Source: an uncultured Bacteroidales bacterium
GTDB lineage: Bacteria; Bacteroidota; Bacteroidia; Bacteroidales; Muribaculaceae
Reading direction: 5' to 3'
Assembly (NCBI GenBank): GCA_900544535.1
Contig: UQVH01000032.1
Location: 1-20,564 of the forward strand
DNA: 20,564 nucleotides
This document shows positions 1 through 8,454 of the stretch, in pieces. The number at the start of each line of letters is the position of its first letter. Position 1 is the stretch's first letter. Made by a program: the position numbers and the translations under genes. A model generated the notes under the pieces. It was not told where the DNA came from. It was given only the letters and a program-made list of their open reading frames with translations, and searched no databases.

Positions 1-54
1 AGGAGAATTGATGATTCTTACTTCAAAGTTTTGCACTTCGATTTGGAATCTTCA
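1..54. repeat. Left arm of 54-base terminal inverted repeat
   Basis: These bases are the exact reverse complement of 20510-20563 at the other end of the window. Identity stops sharply after base 54, where the two flanks become unrelated. Read outward from the unique sequence, both ends enter the same sequence beginning TGAAGATTCCAAATCG. The sequence shows a shared repeat in opposite orientation. The inference is that two copies of one repeated element, probably an insertion sequence, flank this segment, and that the assembly stopped when it entered them. No transposase is visible because the element's body would lie outside the window. Confidence 0.9.
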
Positions 55-108
55 AGCATTAAAATTTGGTCTGCGAGACTTCTCTGCTGTCATTTTTTCG
101 CCTCTTTA

Positions 109-139
109 TTGTGTTTTTCCTATATATCCATTAATTTTG
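109..139 (+). promoter_or_regulatory. Bacteroidetes-type promoter of metG
   Basis: TTG at 109-111, then exactly 20 bases, then TAATTTTG at 132-139, which matches the TAnnTTTG -7 box used by the primary sigma factor of Bacteroidetes. Transcription would begin near base 146, giving a leader of about 60 bases before the metG ATG at 208. The promoter lies outside the terminal repeat, so metG keeps its own promoter whatever sits to the left. Confidence 0.7.
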
Positions 140-207
140 CACCTTAAATAAAAAACAGCTGCATTTTGCAGCCTGAAAATGTTAAAAAGCCAAGCAACCA
201 TAAATCA

Positions 208-2253
208 ATGGAAAAGAAATTCAAGCGAACCCTCATCACCACTGCCCTCCCCTATGCCAACGGACCTGTGCATATCGGACACCTTGCCGGAGTGTACGTC
301 CCGGCTGATATATACACACGCTATCTGCGCCTGTGCGGTCAGGACGTCATAATGATCGGAGGCAGCGACGAACACGGCGTGCCCATCACTCTCAGGGCAA
401 GAAAAGAAGGCATCACACCTCAGCAGGTGGTCGACCGCTACCATAAAATCATCAAGGATTCGCTTGAGGAACTCGGCGTCAGCTTCAGCATTTATTCCCG
501 CACCACGTCGGAACTTCACCACAAGACCGCGTCGGAATTCTTCCGTCGTCTTTATGACAAGGGTGAATTCACCGTCCAGACCGCACAGCAGCCCTACGAC
601 GAAAAAGCCGGCGAGTTTCTGGCCGACCGCTATGTAGTCGGCACCTGTCCGCGCTGTCACAATGAAAATGCCTACGGCGATCAGTGCGAGGCATGTGGTT
701 CGTCACTCAATGTGACCGATCTGATCAATCCGCGCTCCGCTCTTACAGGAGAGCCCGTCAAGATGCGCGAGACAACCCACTGGTATCTCCCGCTCGACAA
801 GTGGGAACCCAAACTCCGCGAATGGATTCTTGAAGGCCACAAGGAATGGAAGACAAATGTCTACGGCCAGTGCAAATCGTGGCTCGACGCCGGTCTCCAG
901 CCTCGCGCCGTCAGCCGTGATCTCAGCTGGGGCGTACCCGTTCCGGTCGAAGGTGCTGAAGGTAAGGTGCTTTATGTATGGTTTGACGCACCGATCGGCT
1001 ATATATCCAATACCAAGGAACTTCTTCCGGATTCCTGGGAAAAATACTGGAAAGATCCCGAAACCCGCATCATCAACTTTATCGGCAAGGACAACATCGT
1101 CTTCCACTGTATTGTCTTCCCCTCCATGCTGATGGCCTATGGCGACAACTTCCAGCTCCCTGACAATGTCCCGGCCAACGAGTTCCTCAACCTCGAAGGC
1201 GACAAGATCTCTACCTCACGCAATTGGGCTGTATGGCTGCATGAATATCTCAAAGACTTCCCCGGCAAACAGGACGTGCTCCGCTACGTGCTCACCGCCA
1301 ACGCACCGGAGACCAAAGACAACGACTTCACATGGGCCGATTTCCAGGCACGCAACAACAACGAGCTTGTCGCCATCCTCGGCAACTTCGTGAACCGCGC
1401 GATGGTTCTGACCCACAAGTATTTCGACGGCATTGTTCCAGCCGCGGGTATGCTGACCGAGACTGACACCCTGCTCGCGACCGAACTCGGCACCGCGACA
1501 GAAGCTCTGACTGCCGCACTTGATACATTCCACTTCCGTGAAGCTCTTAAACAGGCCATGGAAATCGCCCGTCTCGGCAACCGCTATCTTCAGGAAACCG
1601 AGCCATGGAAATTGGCCAAGACTGACATGGAGCGTGTAAAAACCATTCTTAACATCGCCGTGCAGCTCTGCGCAAATATCGCGGTGGCTTTCGAACCTTT
1701 CACCCCCTTCATGGCCGAAAAGCTCGTCAAGATGCTCGGAATGAGCGAAAAACTCTCCTGGAAGATGCTCGGAAAACTCGACATCATCCCTGCCGGAACC
1801 CAGCTCGCTACACCGGAACTTCTCTTTGACAAAGTCGAGGACTCCCAGATCGAAGCCCAGCTCAAACGTCTCGCCGACACAAAGAAGGCCAACGAAGCAG
1901 CCGCATGGAAAGCCGAGCCTCAGGCCAAAGATGTCGAGTTCGACACATTCGCAGCCTGTGATCTCCGCGTAGGCACAGTGCTTGAGTGCGAAAAAGTACC
2001 AAAGGCCGACAAACTTCTGCGTTTCCTAATCGACGACGGGCTGGAAAAACGCACCATCGTATCAGGCATAGCCAAGCATTACAAGCCTGAGGATCTCGTC
2101 GGCAAGCAAATCTGCTTCATCGCAAATCTCCCGCCACGCAAGCTCAAAGGAATTGTGTCCGAGGGCATGATTCTTTCAGTTGAAAACTCCGACGGCGCAT
2201 TGGTCCTCCTCGCCCCCTCCGCTCCGGTTGCTCCCGGTGCAAAAATCGGATAA
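208..2253 (+). CDS. metG: Methionine--tRNA ligase with C-terminal tRNA-binding domain
   Basis: Cytoplasmic class I aminoacyl-tRNA synthetase that charges tRNA-Met with methionine, for both initiation and elongation. From ATG 208 the protein has 681 residues. The HIGH signature is intact at residues 22-25 in PYANGPVHIGH. A Cys4 zinc knuckle (CPRCH...CEACG) lies in the connective insert, and the KMSKS loop appears as KISTS. The last 100 or so residues form the Arc1p/EMAP-II-type oligonucleotide-binding domain (DLRVGTVLECEKVPKADKLL), which is fused to MetG in Bacteroidetes and aids dimerisation and tRNA capture. The reading frame stays open upstream to a TTG at 166, but residues before ATG 208 match nothing in the family, so 208 is preferred. 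The gene has its own promoter (109-139) and terminator (2274-2316), so it is probably monocistronic. Confidence 0.97.
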   Translation: MEKKFKRTLITTALPYANGPVHIGHLAGVYVPADIYTRYLRLCGQDVIMIGGSDEHGVPITLRARKEGITPQQVVDRYHKIIKDSLEELGVSFSIYSRTTSELHHKTASEFFRRLYDKGEFTVQTAQQPYDEKAGEFLADRYVVGTCPRCHNENAYGDQCEACGSSLNVTDLINPRSALTGEPVKMRETTHWYLPLDKWEPKLREWILEGHKEWKTNVYGQCKSWLDAGLQPRAVSRDLSWGVPVPVEGAEGKVLYVWFDAPIGYISNTKELLPDSWEKYWKDPETRIINFIGKDNIVFHCIVFPSMLMAYGDNFQLPDNVPANEFLNLEGDKISTSRNWAVWLHEYLKDFPGKQDVLRYVLTANAPETKDNDFTWADFQARNNNELVAILGNFVNRAMVLTHKYFDGIVPAAGMLTETDTLLATELGTATEALTAALDTFHFREALKQAMEIARLGNRYLQETEPWKLAKTDMERVKTILNIAVQLCANIAVAFEPFTPFMAEKLVKMLGMSEKLSWKMLGKLDIIPAGTQLATPELLFDKVEDSQIEAQLKRLADTKKANEAAAWKAEPQAKDVEFDTFAACDLRVGTVLECEKVPKADKLLRFLIDDGLEKRTIVSGIAKHYKPEDLVGKQICFIANLPPRKLKGIVSEGMILSVENSDGALVLLAPSAPVAPGAKIG

Positions 2254-2273
2254 TATTTCCCGCCATATAAAGA

Positions 2274-2316
2274 CCGAGAGGGCCGGGACAATACCCCTGC
2301 CCTCTCGGATTTTTTC
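2274..2316 (+). terminator. Rho-independent terminator after metG
   Basis: A perfect 10-bp stem, CCGAGAGGGC (2274-2283) with GCCCTCTCGG (2299-2308), encloses a 15-base loop and is followed by ATTTTTTC. It lies 21 bases after the metG stop codon and just 27 bases before the asparaginase start. This is the clearest intrinsic terminator in the window. Confidence 0.9.
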
Positions 2317-2342
2317 TCAGTTAACCTTCACACTTTATCTCT

Positions 2343-3380
2343 ATGACAACCGCCAGAAAACCACGACTGCTTATCATCTATACGGGGGGAACAATCGGAA
2401 TGATTGAAAATCCCGAAACCCACGCTTTGCAACCTTTCGATTTTTCGCACCTTATCGACAATGTGCCCAAGATCAGGATGCTTGACTATCATATCGACAA
2501 CATCCAGTTCACGCCGATTGATTCCAGCGATATGGATCAGGTCGGCTGGGCCGAGATCTCTAAAGCAATAGCCCGCCACTACGAGGACTACGACGGATTC
2601 GTGGTGCTGCACGGCACCGATACTATGGCATACACGGCCTCAGCTCTATCGTTCATGCTCGGCAATCTCCACAAACCGGTGATCATCACAGGATCTCAGC
2701 TCCCGATCGGAGAAGTCCGCACCGACGGAGAGGAAAACCTCATCACAGCCCTGCAGATCGCCGCGGCCACAACATTCGACGGATCACCGATGATTCAGGA
2801 AGTGGCCATCCTCTTTGAAAATTATCTCTGGCGCGGCAACCGCTCGACCAAAATGAGCGCCGACAATTTCAACGCATTCAAAAGCAACAACTATCCGCAG
2901 TTAGCTAAAATCGGCCTCGGCATACATTTTCAGGAAGATGCCCTGTGGCGCCCGAAAAAACGTCTGCCGCTCCAGCTCAACACCACGATGGACCCCAACG
3001 TGATGTTCATCGAACTCCACCCAGGCATGACACAACAGACTCTGAGATACCTACTGAACACGCCGGGAATAAAGGGTATAGTTCTGCGCACATACGGTGC
3101 GGGCAATGCGCCTACCGCCGGATGGTTCATCGAGGAAATAGCTCAGGCCATACAGCGCGGAGTGGTCATTGTCAATGTCACGCAATGCGTCAACGGAGGC
3201 GTGCACCACAGACGGTATGTCGCGGGCGACAAACTCGCAAATGCGGGTGTAATCTCCGGTCACGACATGACATCAGAGGCCGCAATCACAAAATTGATGT
3301 ATCTTTTCGGTCTGGGGCTGACTCCGTCGGCTGTTGCAACGCGGCTCAACACAGATATCTGCGGCGAGGTCACGCTCTGA
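2343..3380 (+). CDS. ansA: Type I (cytoplasmic) L-asparaginase
   Basis: Hydrolyses L-asparagine to aspartate and ammonia. The protein has 345 residues, near the family length, and reads closely with E. coli AnsA. The nucleophile motif YTGGTIGM has the catalytic Thr at residue 14. The second active-site motif HGTDTM is at 90-95 (Thr92-Asp93), and ITGSQLPI, RGNRSTK and VNVTQC follow as in the family. There is no signal peptide, so this is the cytosolic low-affinity enzyme rather than periplasmic type II. The start lies only 27 bases past the metG terminator, and I see no TAnnTTTG box in that gap, so transcription may depend on read-through or a non-canonical promoter. It converges with dinB, with about 40 bases between the stop codons. 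Confidence 0.95.
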   Translation: MTTARKPRLLIIYTGGTIGMIENPETHALQPFDFSHLIDNVPKIRMLDYHIDNIQFTPIDSSDMDQVGWAEISKAIARHYEDYDGFVVLHGTDTMAYTASALSFMLGNLHKPVIITGSQLPIGEVRTDGEENLITALQIAAATTFDGSPMIQEVAILFENYLWRGNRSTKMSADNFNAFKSNNYPQLAKIGLGIHFQEDALWRPKKRLPLQLNTTMDPNVMFIELHPGMTQQTLRYLLNTPGIKGIVLRTYGAGNAPTAGWFIEEIAQAIQRGVVIVNVTQCVNGGVHHRRYVAGDKLANAGVISGHDMTSEAAITKLMYLFGLGLTPSAVATRLNTDICGEVTL

Positions 3381-3420
3381 TTGTCATACTATTGTATTCT
3401 GCCTTGAGGACGGTGACAGT

Positions 3421-4548
3421 TCAGTCGTAGCCGTTTTCAAAATCGAATTCCAACTGCCTGGGATCGTAAACCGTGCGCGACGAAGCGCCATGTTCCGGCA
3501 TGGACACCGAAAGCCCCACCAATCTTATCTGGCGTCCGGCCACAGGCGCCAATGCAAGCAATTGCCGTGCGGCAGTGGCTATGACATCCTTGTTCTGATA
3601 AGCATGTGGGGCTGTGTGGCTTCGCGATCGCTGGCTGAAATCGCTGAATTTAAGTTTCAGAGTCAGAGTGCAGCCGCGGAACCCACTGCGTTCAATACGC
3701 CAGACGAGTTCTTCGGCAAGATCGTCGATCACTTGCTCGATCTCAGCCACGGTCGTCAGATCCTGCTGGAGTGTGATCTCACAACCTACTGACTTGCGCG
3801 TCCACAGAGGCTCTACCGGACGGTTGTCTATTCCGCGCGCAAACTGATAAAAAATCGCCCCGGATTTACCGAATTCATGATTCAGCAGTTCAAGCGAACA
3901 GGCGGCCAGCTGCTCCCCTGTCCATATTCCCAATGAGTGCATACGGGTAGCTGTAACGGGTCCGACACCCCAGAAGTCTTCCACGGGAATACGATGTATA
4001 AATTCGATAGCCTGTGATGGATGGATAGTACACAGACCGTCAGGCTTGCGGTAATCTGACGCTATTTTTGCAAGAAATTTATTGTAGGAGACCCCGGCTG
4101 AAGCCGTGAGACCAAGCCTATCACGGATTTTGGACTTGATTTCCTTTGCGATTGTTACTGCCATCGGCAATCCGAGTTTGTTGACAGTGACATCGAGAAA
4201 AGCCTCGTCAAGTGAGATCGGTTCGACCAGATCGGTGTATTCATGAAATATTTCGTGCATTTGTGCCGACACCTTTTTATAGATGTCAAACCTTGGTCTT
4301 ACAAAGACAAGACCCGGACAGATTTTCCGGGCGCGCAGCGACGGCATAGCCGATCTGACTCCGAAACGGCGCGCCTCATAACTGGCAGCAGCCACGACTC
4401 CGCGCCCTTCGGCATGGCCCACGGCAAGTGGCACACCTTTCAACGCAGGATTGTCGCGCTGTTCGACGGATGCATAGAAGGCATCCATATCAATATGGAT
4501 GATCTTTCGGATCTCACCAAGTTCAAGATTCGACAATCCGTCAGCCAT
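3421..4548 (-). CDS. dinB: DNA polymerase IV (Y-family translesion polymerase)
   Basis: Error-prone, low-processivity polymerase that copies past damaged template bases; it acts at the replication fork through the sliding clamp. The protein has 375 residues. HIDMDAFYASVEQRD (18-32) carries the metal ligand Asp20 and a tyrosine at 25 in the steric-gate position. YEARRFGVRSAMP is at 57-69 and the catalytic SLDEAFLDV has Asp114-Glu115. Helix-hairpin-helix and little-finger domains follow. The tail reads QLEFDF at 365-370, a plausible variant of the QLxLF clamp-binding motif. The ATG is one base downstream of the cysK stop, preceded by AAGGAG, so the two are probably translationally coupled. It is the last gene of the minus-strand run. 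No LexA-like operator is visible. Confidence 0.95.
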   Translation of the reverse strand: MADGLSNLELGEIRKIIHIDMDAFYASVEQRDNPALKGVPLAVGHAEGRGVVAAASYEARRFGVRSAMPSLRARKICPGLVFVRPRFDIYKKVSAQMHEIFHEYTDLVEPISLDEAFLDVTVNKLGLPMAVTIAKEIKSKIRDRLGLTASAGVSYNKFLAKIASDYRKPDGLCTIHPSQAIEFIHRIPVEDFWGVGPVTATRMHSLGIWTGEQLAACSLELLNHEFGKSGAIFYQFARGIDNRPVEPLWTRKSVGCEITLQQDLTTVAEIEQVIDDLAEELVWRIERSGFRGCTLTLKLKFSDFSQRSRSHTAPHAYQNKDVIATAARQLLALAPVAGRQIRLVGLSVSMPEHGASSRTVYDPRQLEFDFENGYD

Positions 4549-4549
4549 A

Positions 4550-5491
4550 TCACTCCTTTTCCCCCGCGAAAAGTTCCGTCGAAAGATAACGGTCGCCAGT
4601 ATCGGGCAGAAGCACCACTATATTTTTACCGCTATTCGACGGATCTTTAGCAATCTCAGTCGCGGCATACAAGGCCGCTCCCGAAGAAATGCCACATAAC
4701 ACACCTTCGGTGCGGACAAGCCGACGCGCGGCTGCATAAGCCTCATCAGCCTCCACCGTCACCACCTTATTTATAATAGAGCGGTCAAGGATCTCAGGAA
4801 CGAAACCGGCGCCTATCCCCTGGAGTTTGTGCGGACCGGGCTTTCCGCCGCTGAGGACAGGTGAGTCAGCAGGCTCGACAGCCACAACAGTCACATCAGG
4901 ATTCCGTTCTTTCAGATAACGGCCTACTCCGGTCAGAGTTCCGCCTGTGCCGACACCTGCCACAAAAAAATCGACTTTGCCGTCAATAGCCGACCAGATC
5001 TCAGGCCCGGTTGTCTGATAGTGGATCTGCGGATTGGCGGGATTTGTAAACTGTCCCAGTATGACGGCACCCGGAATTTCGGCACACAGTCTTTCAGCTT
5101 CCGCAATAGAACCTTTCATACCTGCCGATCCGGGAGTCAGAACCACTTCCGCTCCATAAGCGGCCAATATCTGACGGCGCTCCATGCTCATTGTATCAGG
5201 CATGGTAAGAATCACCCTGTAACCGCGTGCCGCTCCAACAAGAGCAAGTCCGATACCGGTGTTTCCGCTTGTCGGTTCAATGATCGTACCCCCTTTAGTG
5301 AGAAGGCCTTTCTCCTCAGCATCACATATCATATTGAGGGCCACGCGGTCTTTCACCGAACCTCCAGGATTGAAACTTTCAATCTTGGCATAGATCACAC
5401 CGGCCGTTCCTTCAGCCCGGTCATAACTGTTGAGGCGCAACAATGGGGTAGCGCCAATGGTTTCAAGGATGGAATCTGCGATTTTGTTCAT
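4550..5491 (-). CDS. cysK: Cysteine synthase (O-acetylserine sulfhydrylase)
   Basis: PLP enzyme that makes L-cysteine from O-acetylserine and sulfide, the last step of sulfur assimilation; cytosolic. The protein has 313 residues from ATG 5491. NPGGSVKDR carries the PLP lysine at Lys47, followed by the substrate loop TSGNTG, the phosphate-binding GTGGTLTG and the late ISSGAA motif. The frame is open 23 codons further upstream, to 5560, but family proteins begin at about MNKIADSILETIGATPL, so 5491 is chosen. It lies 75 bases after radC, the largest gap within the minus-strand run, and one base before dinB. That gap holds only a weak promoter candidate. CysK and CysM are hard to separate by eye; the length and motifs favour CysK. 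Confidence 0.95.
   Translation of the reverse strand: MNKIADSILETIGATPLLRLNSYDRAEGTAGVIYAKIESFNPGGSVKDRVALNMICDAEEKGLLTKGGTIIEPTSGNTGIGLALVGAARGYRVILTMPDTMSMERRQILAAYGAEVVLTPGSAGMKGSIAEAERLCAEIPGAVILGQFTNPANPQIHYQTTGPEIWSAIDGKVDFFVAGVGTGGTLTGVGRYLKERNPDVTVVAVEPADSPVLSGGKPGPHKLQGIGAGFVPEILDRSIINKVVTVEADEAYAAARRLVRTEGVLCGISSGAALYAATEIAKDPSNSGKNIVVLLPDTGDRYLSTELFAGEKE
4553..4558 (-). promoter_or_regulatory. Shine-Dalgarno-like AAGGAG before dinB
   Basis: On the minus strand the sequence reads AAAAGGAG, TGA (cysK stop), T, then ATG (dinB). The AAGGAG lies inside the last cysK codons (Glu-Lys-Glu), four bases before the dinB ATG. Strong Shine-Dalgarno sites are uncommon in Bacteroidetes. Its position suggests ribosomes finishing cysK reinitiate on dinB. 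Confidence 0.55.
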
Positions 5492-5518
5492 AGTGTTTAC
5501 TGCGTTAAGAGTGTGTAT

Positions 5519-5550
5519 GAATGATATGTCTGCATGAGAATTTAACACAA
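5519..5550 (-). promoter_or_regulatory. Weak promoter candidate upstream of cysK
   Basis: In the 75-base radC-cysK gap the minus strand has TTG (5550-5548), 21 bases, then TATCATTC (5526-5519). This keeps TA and two of the three T residues of the TAnnTTTG box but lacks the final G. It could give cysK-dinB some independent expression. The match is poor, and read-through from upstream genes would suffice. Confidence 0.25.
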
Positions 5551-5566
5551 TGAAAGGCATTCAGGT

Positions 5567-6277
5567 TCACAGTCTGCCTTGGTCGGCATAGGAATAGAAA
5601 TCGTCACCGGCAATTATTACATGGTCCATAACCCTGATGCCGAGAAAAGACGCGCCATCCTTTATTTTCTGTGTCAGCCGGTCATCCTCACCGCTCGGAA
5701 GCGGATTGCCGGAAGGATGATTGTGGACGAGTATGATACCCTCCGCGAGACAGTCAAGAGCACGTTTCAGCAGAAGTTTTACATCAACGACCGTAGCGGC
5801 AGTTCCGCCCTGCGATATACAGCGCTTGAATTTCACACGGTTGCTGCGCGACAGCATCATCACCCAGAACTCCTCGTAGTCAAGCTGTCCGATCAGCGGC
5901 TGCATGATTTCCCGTACATCGCGGCTCGAACGGATCAGTGGATCTGCGGCAGCAGCCATCTGTTCTCTGTTTCGGCGTCCGAGCTCAAAGGCAGCGGCAA
6001 GGCATACAGCCTTTGCAGGACCCACCCCCTTGTATTTTGCCATCATTTCCTGCATACCCATGCGTGCAAGATTATCGACACGCTGGTCACAGTCATGCAG
6101 AATGGACCGCGCCATGTCGACAACCGACATACCGGGCAATCCCCCGCCGAAAATCAAAGCAACCAATTCGGCATCGCTGAGCGAGCGTATGCCGTTCGCA
6201 AGCGCCTTTTCACGGGGCTTGTCATCGTCATTCAGATCCTGAATACGAGTAGGGATGAAAGGAGAGCGGTCATCCAT
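5567..6277 (-). CDS. radC: RadC family JAMM-domain protein
   Basis: Conserved bacterial protein of the RadC/YicR family (UPF0758), 236 residues, a typical full length. An N-terminal helical region with a helix-hairpin-helix (YKGVGPAKA, 82-90) suggests DNA contact. The C-terminal JAMM/MPN+ metal site is complete: His185 and His187 in HNHPSG, then Ser195 and Asp198 in PSGEDD. The name derives from an E. coli radiation-sensitivity allele later traced to recG, so a repair role is not established; the fold suggests a metal-dependent hydrolase. It starts 7 bases after the glycosyltransferase stop, in the same transcription unit as pcrA and dinB. Confidence 0.93.
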   Translation of the reverse strand: MDDRSPFIPTRIQDLNDDDKPREKALANGIRSLSDAELVALIFGGGLPGMSVVDMARSILHDCDQRVDNLARMGMQEMMAKYKGVGPAKAVCLAAAFELGRRNREQMAAAADPLIRSSRDVREIMQPLIGQLDYEEFWVMMLSRSNRVKFKRCISQGGTAATVVDVKLLLKRALDCLAEGIILVHNHPSGNPLPSGEDDRLTQKIKDGASFLGIRVMDHVIIAGDDFYSYADQGRL

Positions 6278-6284
6278 ATAACTT

Positions 6285-7289
6285 CTATTTACCTTTTCTC
6301 ATTAGAATTTCCTCCTCGACATCGCGCCCGCGGCCGAGCAGGATCTTGAAGAAGTAGGCTTTCAGAAATCCGCAGCCGTAACCACAGATCTGAATCACAC
6401 TGGCAGGCAATGCCTTGACCGCAATCACTGCAGACCGCGTCGATACGAGCGCGCTGACAAAGATCGCGGCAAGATACAAGCCCAACGGCAACAGGAACCA
6501 TGGCGAGACCGTAATGGAAAGCACCAACAGTGCGAGTCCGATAATAACCGCCACGGCAGGAAGCGCATGTACAGTTTTCAGTGAACCGGGATAAAGTAAT
6601 TTGAGGGTGATGCGCGACATACCGAACACATAGACCTGACGCAGGAACTTGCGGAAGTCGACACGCCGTTTGTGATAGACATAAGCCGGACGTATAAGCA
6701 CGATCGAGAAACCGGCATTGCGGATACGTGTCGACATATCGATGTCCTCTGAAAACATTTCCCGGAAGCCGCCGACACGCTCATAGACTTTACGGGAGAA
6801 ACCCATGTTAAACGTTCGCGGCACAAATTTTTCCAGGCTGACCTTCCCTCCGCGTATGCCCCCCGTGGTGAGAAAAGAGGTCATCGCGAAGTTGATCGCT
6901 TTTTGGGTAGATGTGAATGAGGAGTGAGCCGAGTCCGGACCGCCGAAACAATCTGCGGGATTCGCATCGAGTTCACGGCTGAGCACCGCGAAATAATCTT
7001 CCGGAATCACACAATCGCTGTCAAAGAAAATGAAGTAATCACCCACGGCTCGTTCCAGCCCGTAGTTGCGGGCAATCGAGCGGCCCTCGTTTTCCTTATA
7101 GAAATACCTGACACGCAGGTCCGGGACATTCTTGACCACTTCCTCGCAGGGCTGCGTGGATCCGTCCTCGACAATCACCAGCTCGAAATTTTTCAAAGTC
7201 TGACGTTTGAGGCTGTCAAGCAGGTCCCTGACCTCGTCGACACGGTTGTAGACCGGAACTATTACTGAAAAACGCACTTTCTCTTCCAT
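6285..7289 (-). CDS. Family 2 glycosyltransferase with C-terminal membrane segments
   Basis: Predicted inverting GT-A sugar transferase, 334 residues. FSVIVPVYNR at the N terminus is the nucleotide-binding strand. FFDSDC gives the DxD metal site (Asp90-Ser91-Asp92), and SEDIDM supplies the acidic Glu181-Asp182 pair near the catalytic base. Hydrophobic stretches at about 243-261 and 263-283, and a weaker one at about 286-305, would anchor it in the inner membrane with the catalytic domain in the cytoplasm. It may act on a lipid-linked acceptor for envelope or exopolysaccharide synthesis; donor and acceptor cannot be read from the sequence. Its ATG shares one base with the nspC stop (TGATG), which implies translational coupling. 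No other glycan-cluster genes are adjacent. Confidence 0.88.
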   Translation of the reverse strand: MEEKVRFSVIVPVYNRVDEVRDLLDSLKRQTLKNFELVIVEDGSTQPCEEVVKNVPDLRVRYFYKENEGRSIARNYGLERAVGDYFIFFDSDCVIPEDYFAVLSRELDANPADCFGGPDSAHSSFTSTQKAINFAMTSFLTTGGIRGGKVSLEKFVPRTFNMGFSRKVYERVGGFREMFSEDIDMSTRIRNAGFSIVLIRPAYVYHKRRVDFRKFLRQVYVFGMSRITLKLLYPGSLKTVHALPAVAVIIGLALLVLSITVSPWFLLPLGLYLAAIFVSALVSTRSAVIAVKALPASVIQICGYGCGFLKAYFFKILLGRGRDVEEEILMRKGK

Positions 7290-8419
7290 CAGCTCATTCG
7301 GTTTTTATAATCTTCATAATCGAAACGGCGCAGATAACTGCAATTGCCGGATGAATCGCAGAGCACCATTGCCGGATGCTGTATGCCGTTGAACATTGTT
7401 GTCTTCACAGTCGTATAGTGATTCATATCTTCCAGCGTCAGTCTGTCGCCGGCTTTCAAAGGCTCTCTGAAACACCAGTCGCCGACATAATCGCCGCTTA
7501 GACAGGAATTTCCGCCAAGTCTGTAACGCGGTAGTCCTTCAGCCTCCTCAACGCTCTCGGTGATGGCCGGCTTATAGGGCATTTCAAGACAATCGGGCAT
7601 ATGACAGGCGAAACTAACGTCGATAATGGCAGTTCTGACACCCTGATTCTCCACAACATCGAGAACTTCGGTGATCAGATCACCTGTGCGCCATGTAAAA
7701 GCACTGCCAGGTTCCAATACCACCTGAAGCCATGGATAGCGGCTGCGGAAATCTTTCAGCAGAGAGATCAGATGGCCCACGTCATAACCCTCGCGCGTCA
7801 TCAGGTGGCCACCGCCGAAATTCACCCATTTCAGACGGTCGAAATAACGACCGAACTGCTGCTCGAAAGCGGAGAGCACTTTCTCCAGATCATAACTGGT
7901 GCTCTCGCAAAGCGCATGGAAATGCAGCCCTTCAATTCCGGCAGGCAATTCTCCGCCAAGCTGCTCGGCCGTCACGCCGAAACGCGAGCCGGGCAGAGCC
8001 GGATTGTAGATTTCAGTATCGATGACCGAGCACTGCGGATTGACCCTCAGCCCCGGCGACACTCCCGCGGCAAGGGTACGCTGTCCGTATCTATCCCATT
8101 GGCCGAGAGAGTTGAACGTCAGGTGTGTGGCCCGTGACAGAAATTCGTCGATAGTTGCCTCGGTATACACCGGACAATAGACGTGGGCCTCCCCTCCGAG
8201 TTCATCGTTGCCGAGACGCAGCTCATTGAGCGAGCTTGCCGTGAAATCGCGGTTATATTCGCGGACTATCGGAAATGTGCGCCACAAAGCGTTGGCCTTG
8301 AAAGCCATGATGATATTGACGCCGGCTTCCCGCTCCACGCGGTTGATCAGCGACAGGTTGCGCCGCAGCCTGTCTTCATATACGATGTAGAAAGGGGTAG
8401 GTATCTCGTCTGCTTTCAT
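7289..8419 (-). CDS. nspC: Carboxynorspermidine decarboxylase
   Basis: PLP-dependent fold III decarboxylase that converts carboxyspermidine or carboxynorspermidine to spermidine or norspermidine. This is the last step of the aspartate-semialdehyde polyamine route, used by many gut Bacteroidetes instead of the S-adenosylmethionine route. The protein has 376 residues, the family length. Visible features are the PLP lysine Lys41 in AFKANA, HALCES at 168-173, the phosphate-binding NFGGGH at 200-205, EPGSA at 236-240, and GNSCLSGD with the conserved cysteine at 306. Its usual partner, carboxynorspermidine dehydrogenase, is not in this window. The gene lies 35 bases after pcrA and overlaps the glycosyltransferase start by one base. 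Confidence 0.94.
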   Translation of the reverse strand: MKADEIPTPFYIVYEDRLRRNLSLINRVEREAGVNIIMAFKANALWRTFPIVREYNRDFTASSLNELRLGNDELGGEAHVYCPVYTEATIDEFLSRATHLTFNSLGQWDRYGQRTLAAGVSPGLRVNPQCSVIDTEIYNPALPGSRFGVTAEQLGGELPAGIEGLHFHALCESTSYDLEKVLSAFEQQFGRYFDRLKWVNFGGGHLMTREGYDVGHLISLLKDFRSRYPWLQVVLEPGSAFTWRTGDLITEVLDVVENQGVRTAIIDVSFACHMPDCLEMPYKPAITESVEEAEGLPRYRLGGNSCLSGDYVGDWCFREPLKAGDRLTLEDMNHYTTVKTTMFNGIQHPAMVLCDSSGNCSYLRRFDYEDYKNRMS

Positions 8420-8454
8420 TTTGAAAGTATTTGTTTTAGGTCTGATTTGATATT

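Noticed and set aside
1..75. Outward-facing promoter in the terminal repeat driving metG
   Set aside because: TTG words occur in the repeat, but none is correctly spaced from a TAnnTTTG box; metG has a good promoter at 109-139.
5579..6349. A 256-codon plus-strand open frame
   Set aside because: It is antisense to radC and runs past its start. The radC reading has a complete JAMM motif, so this frame is a shadow.
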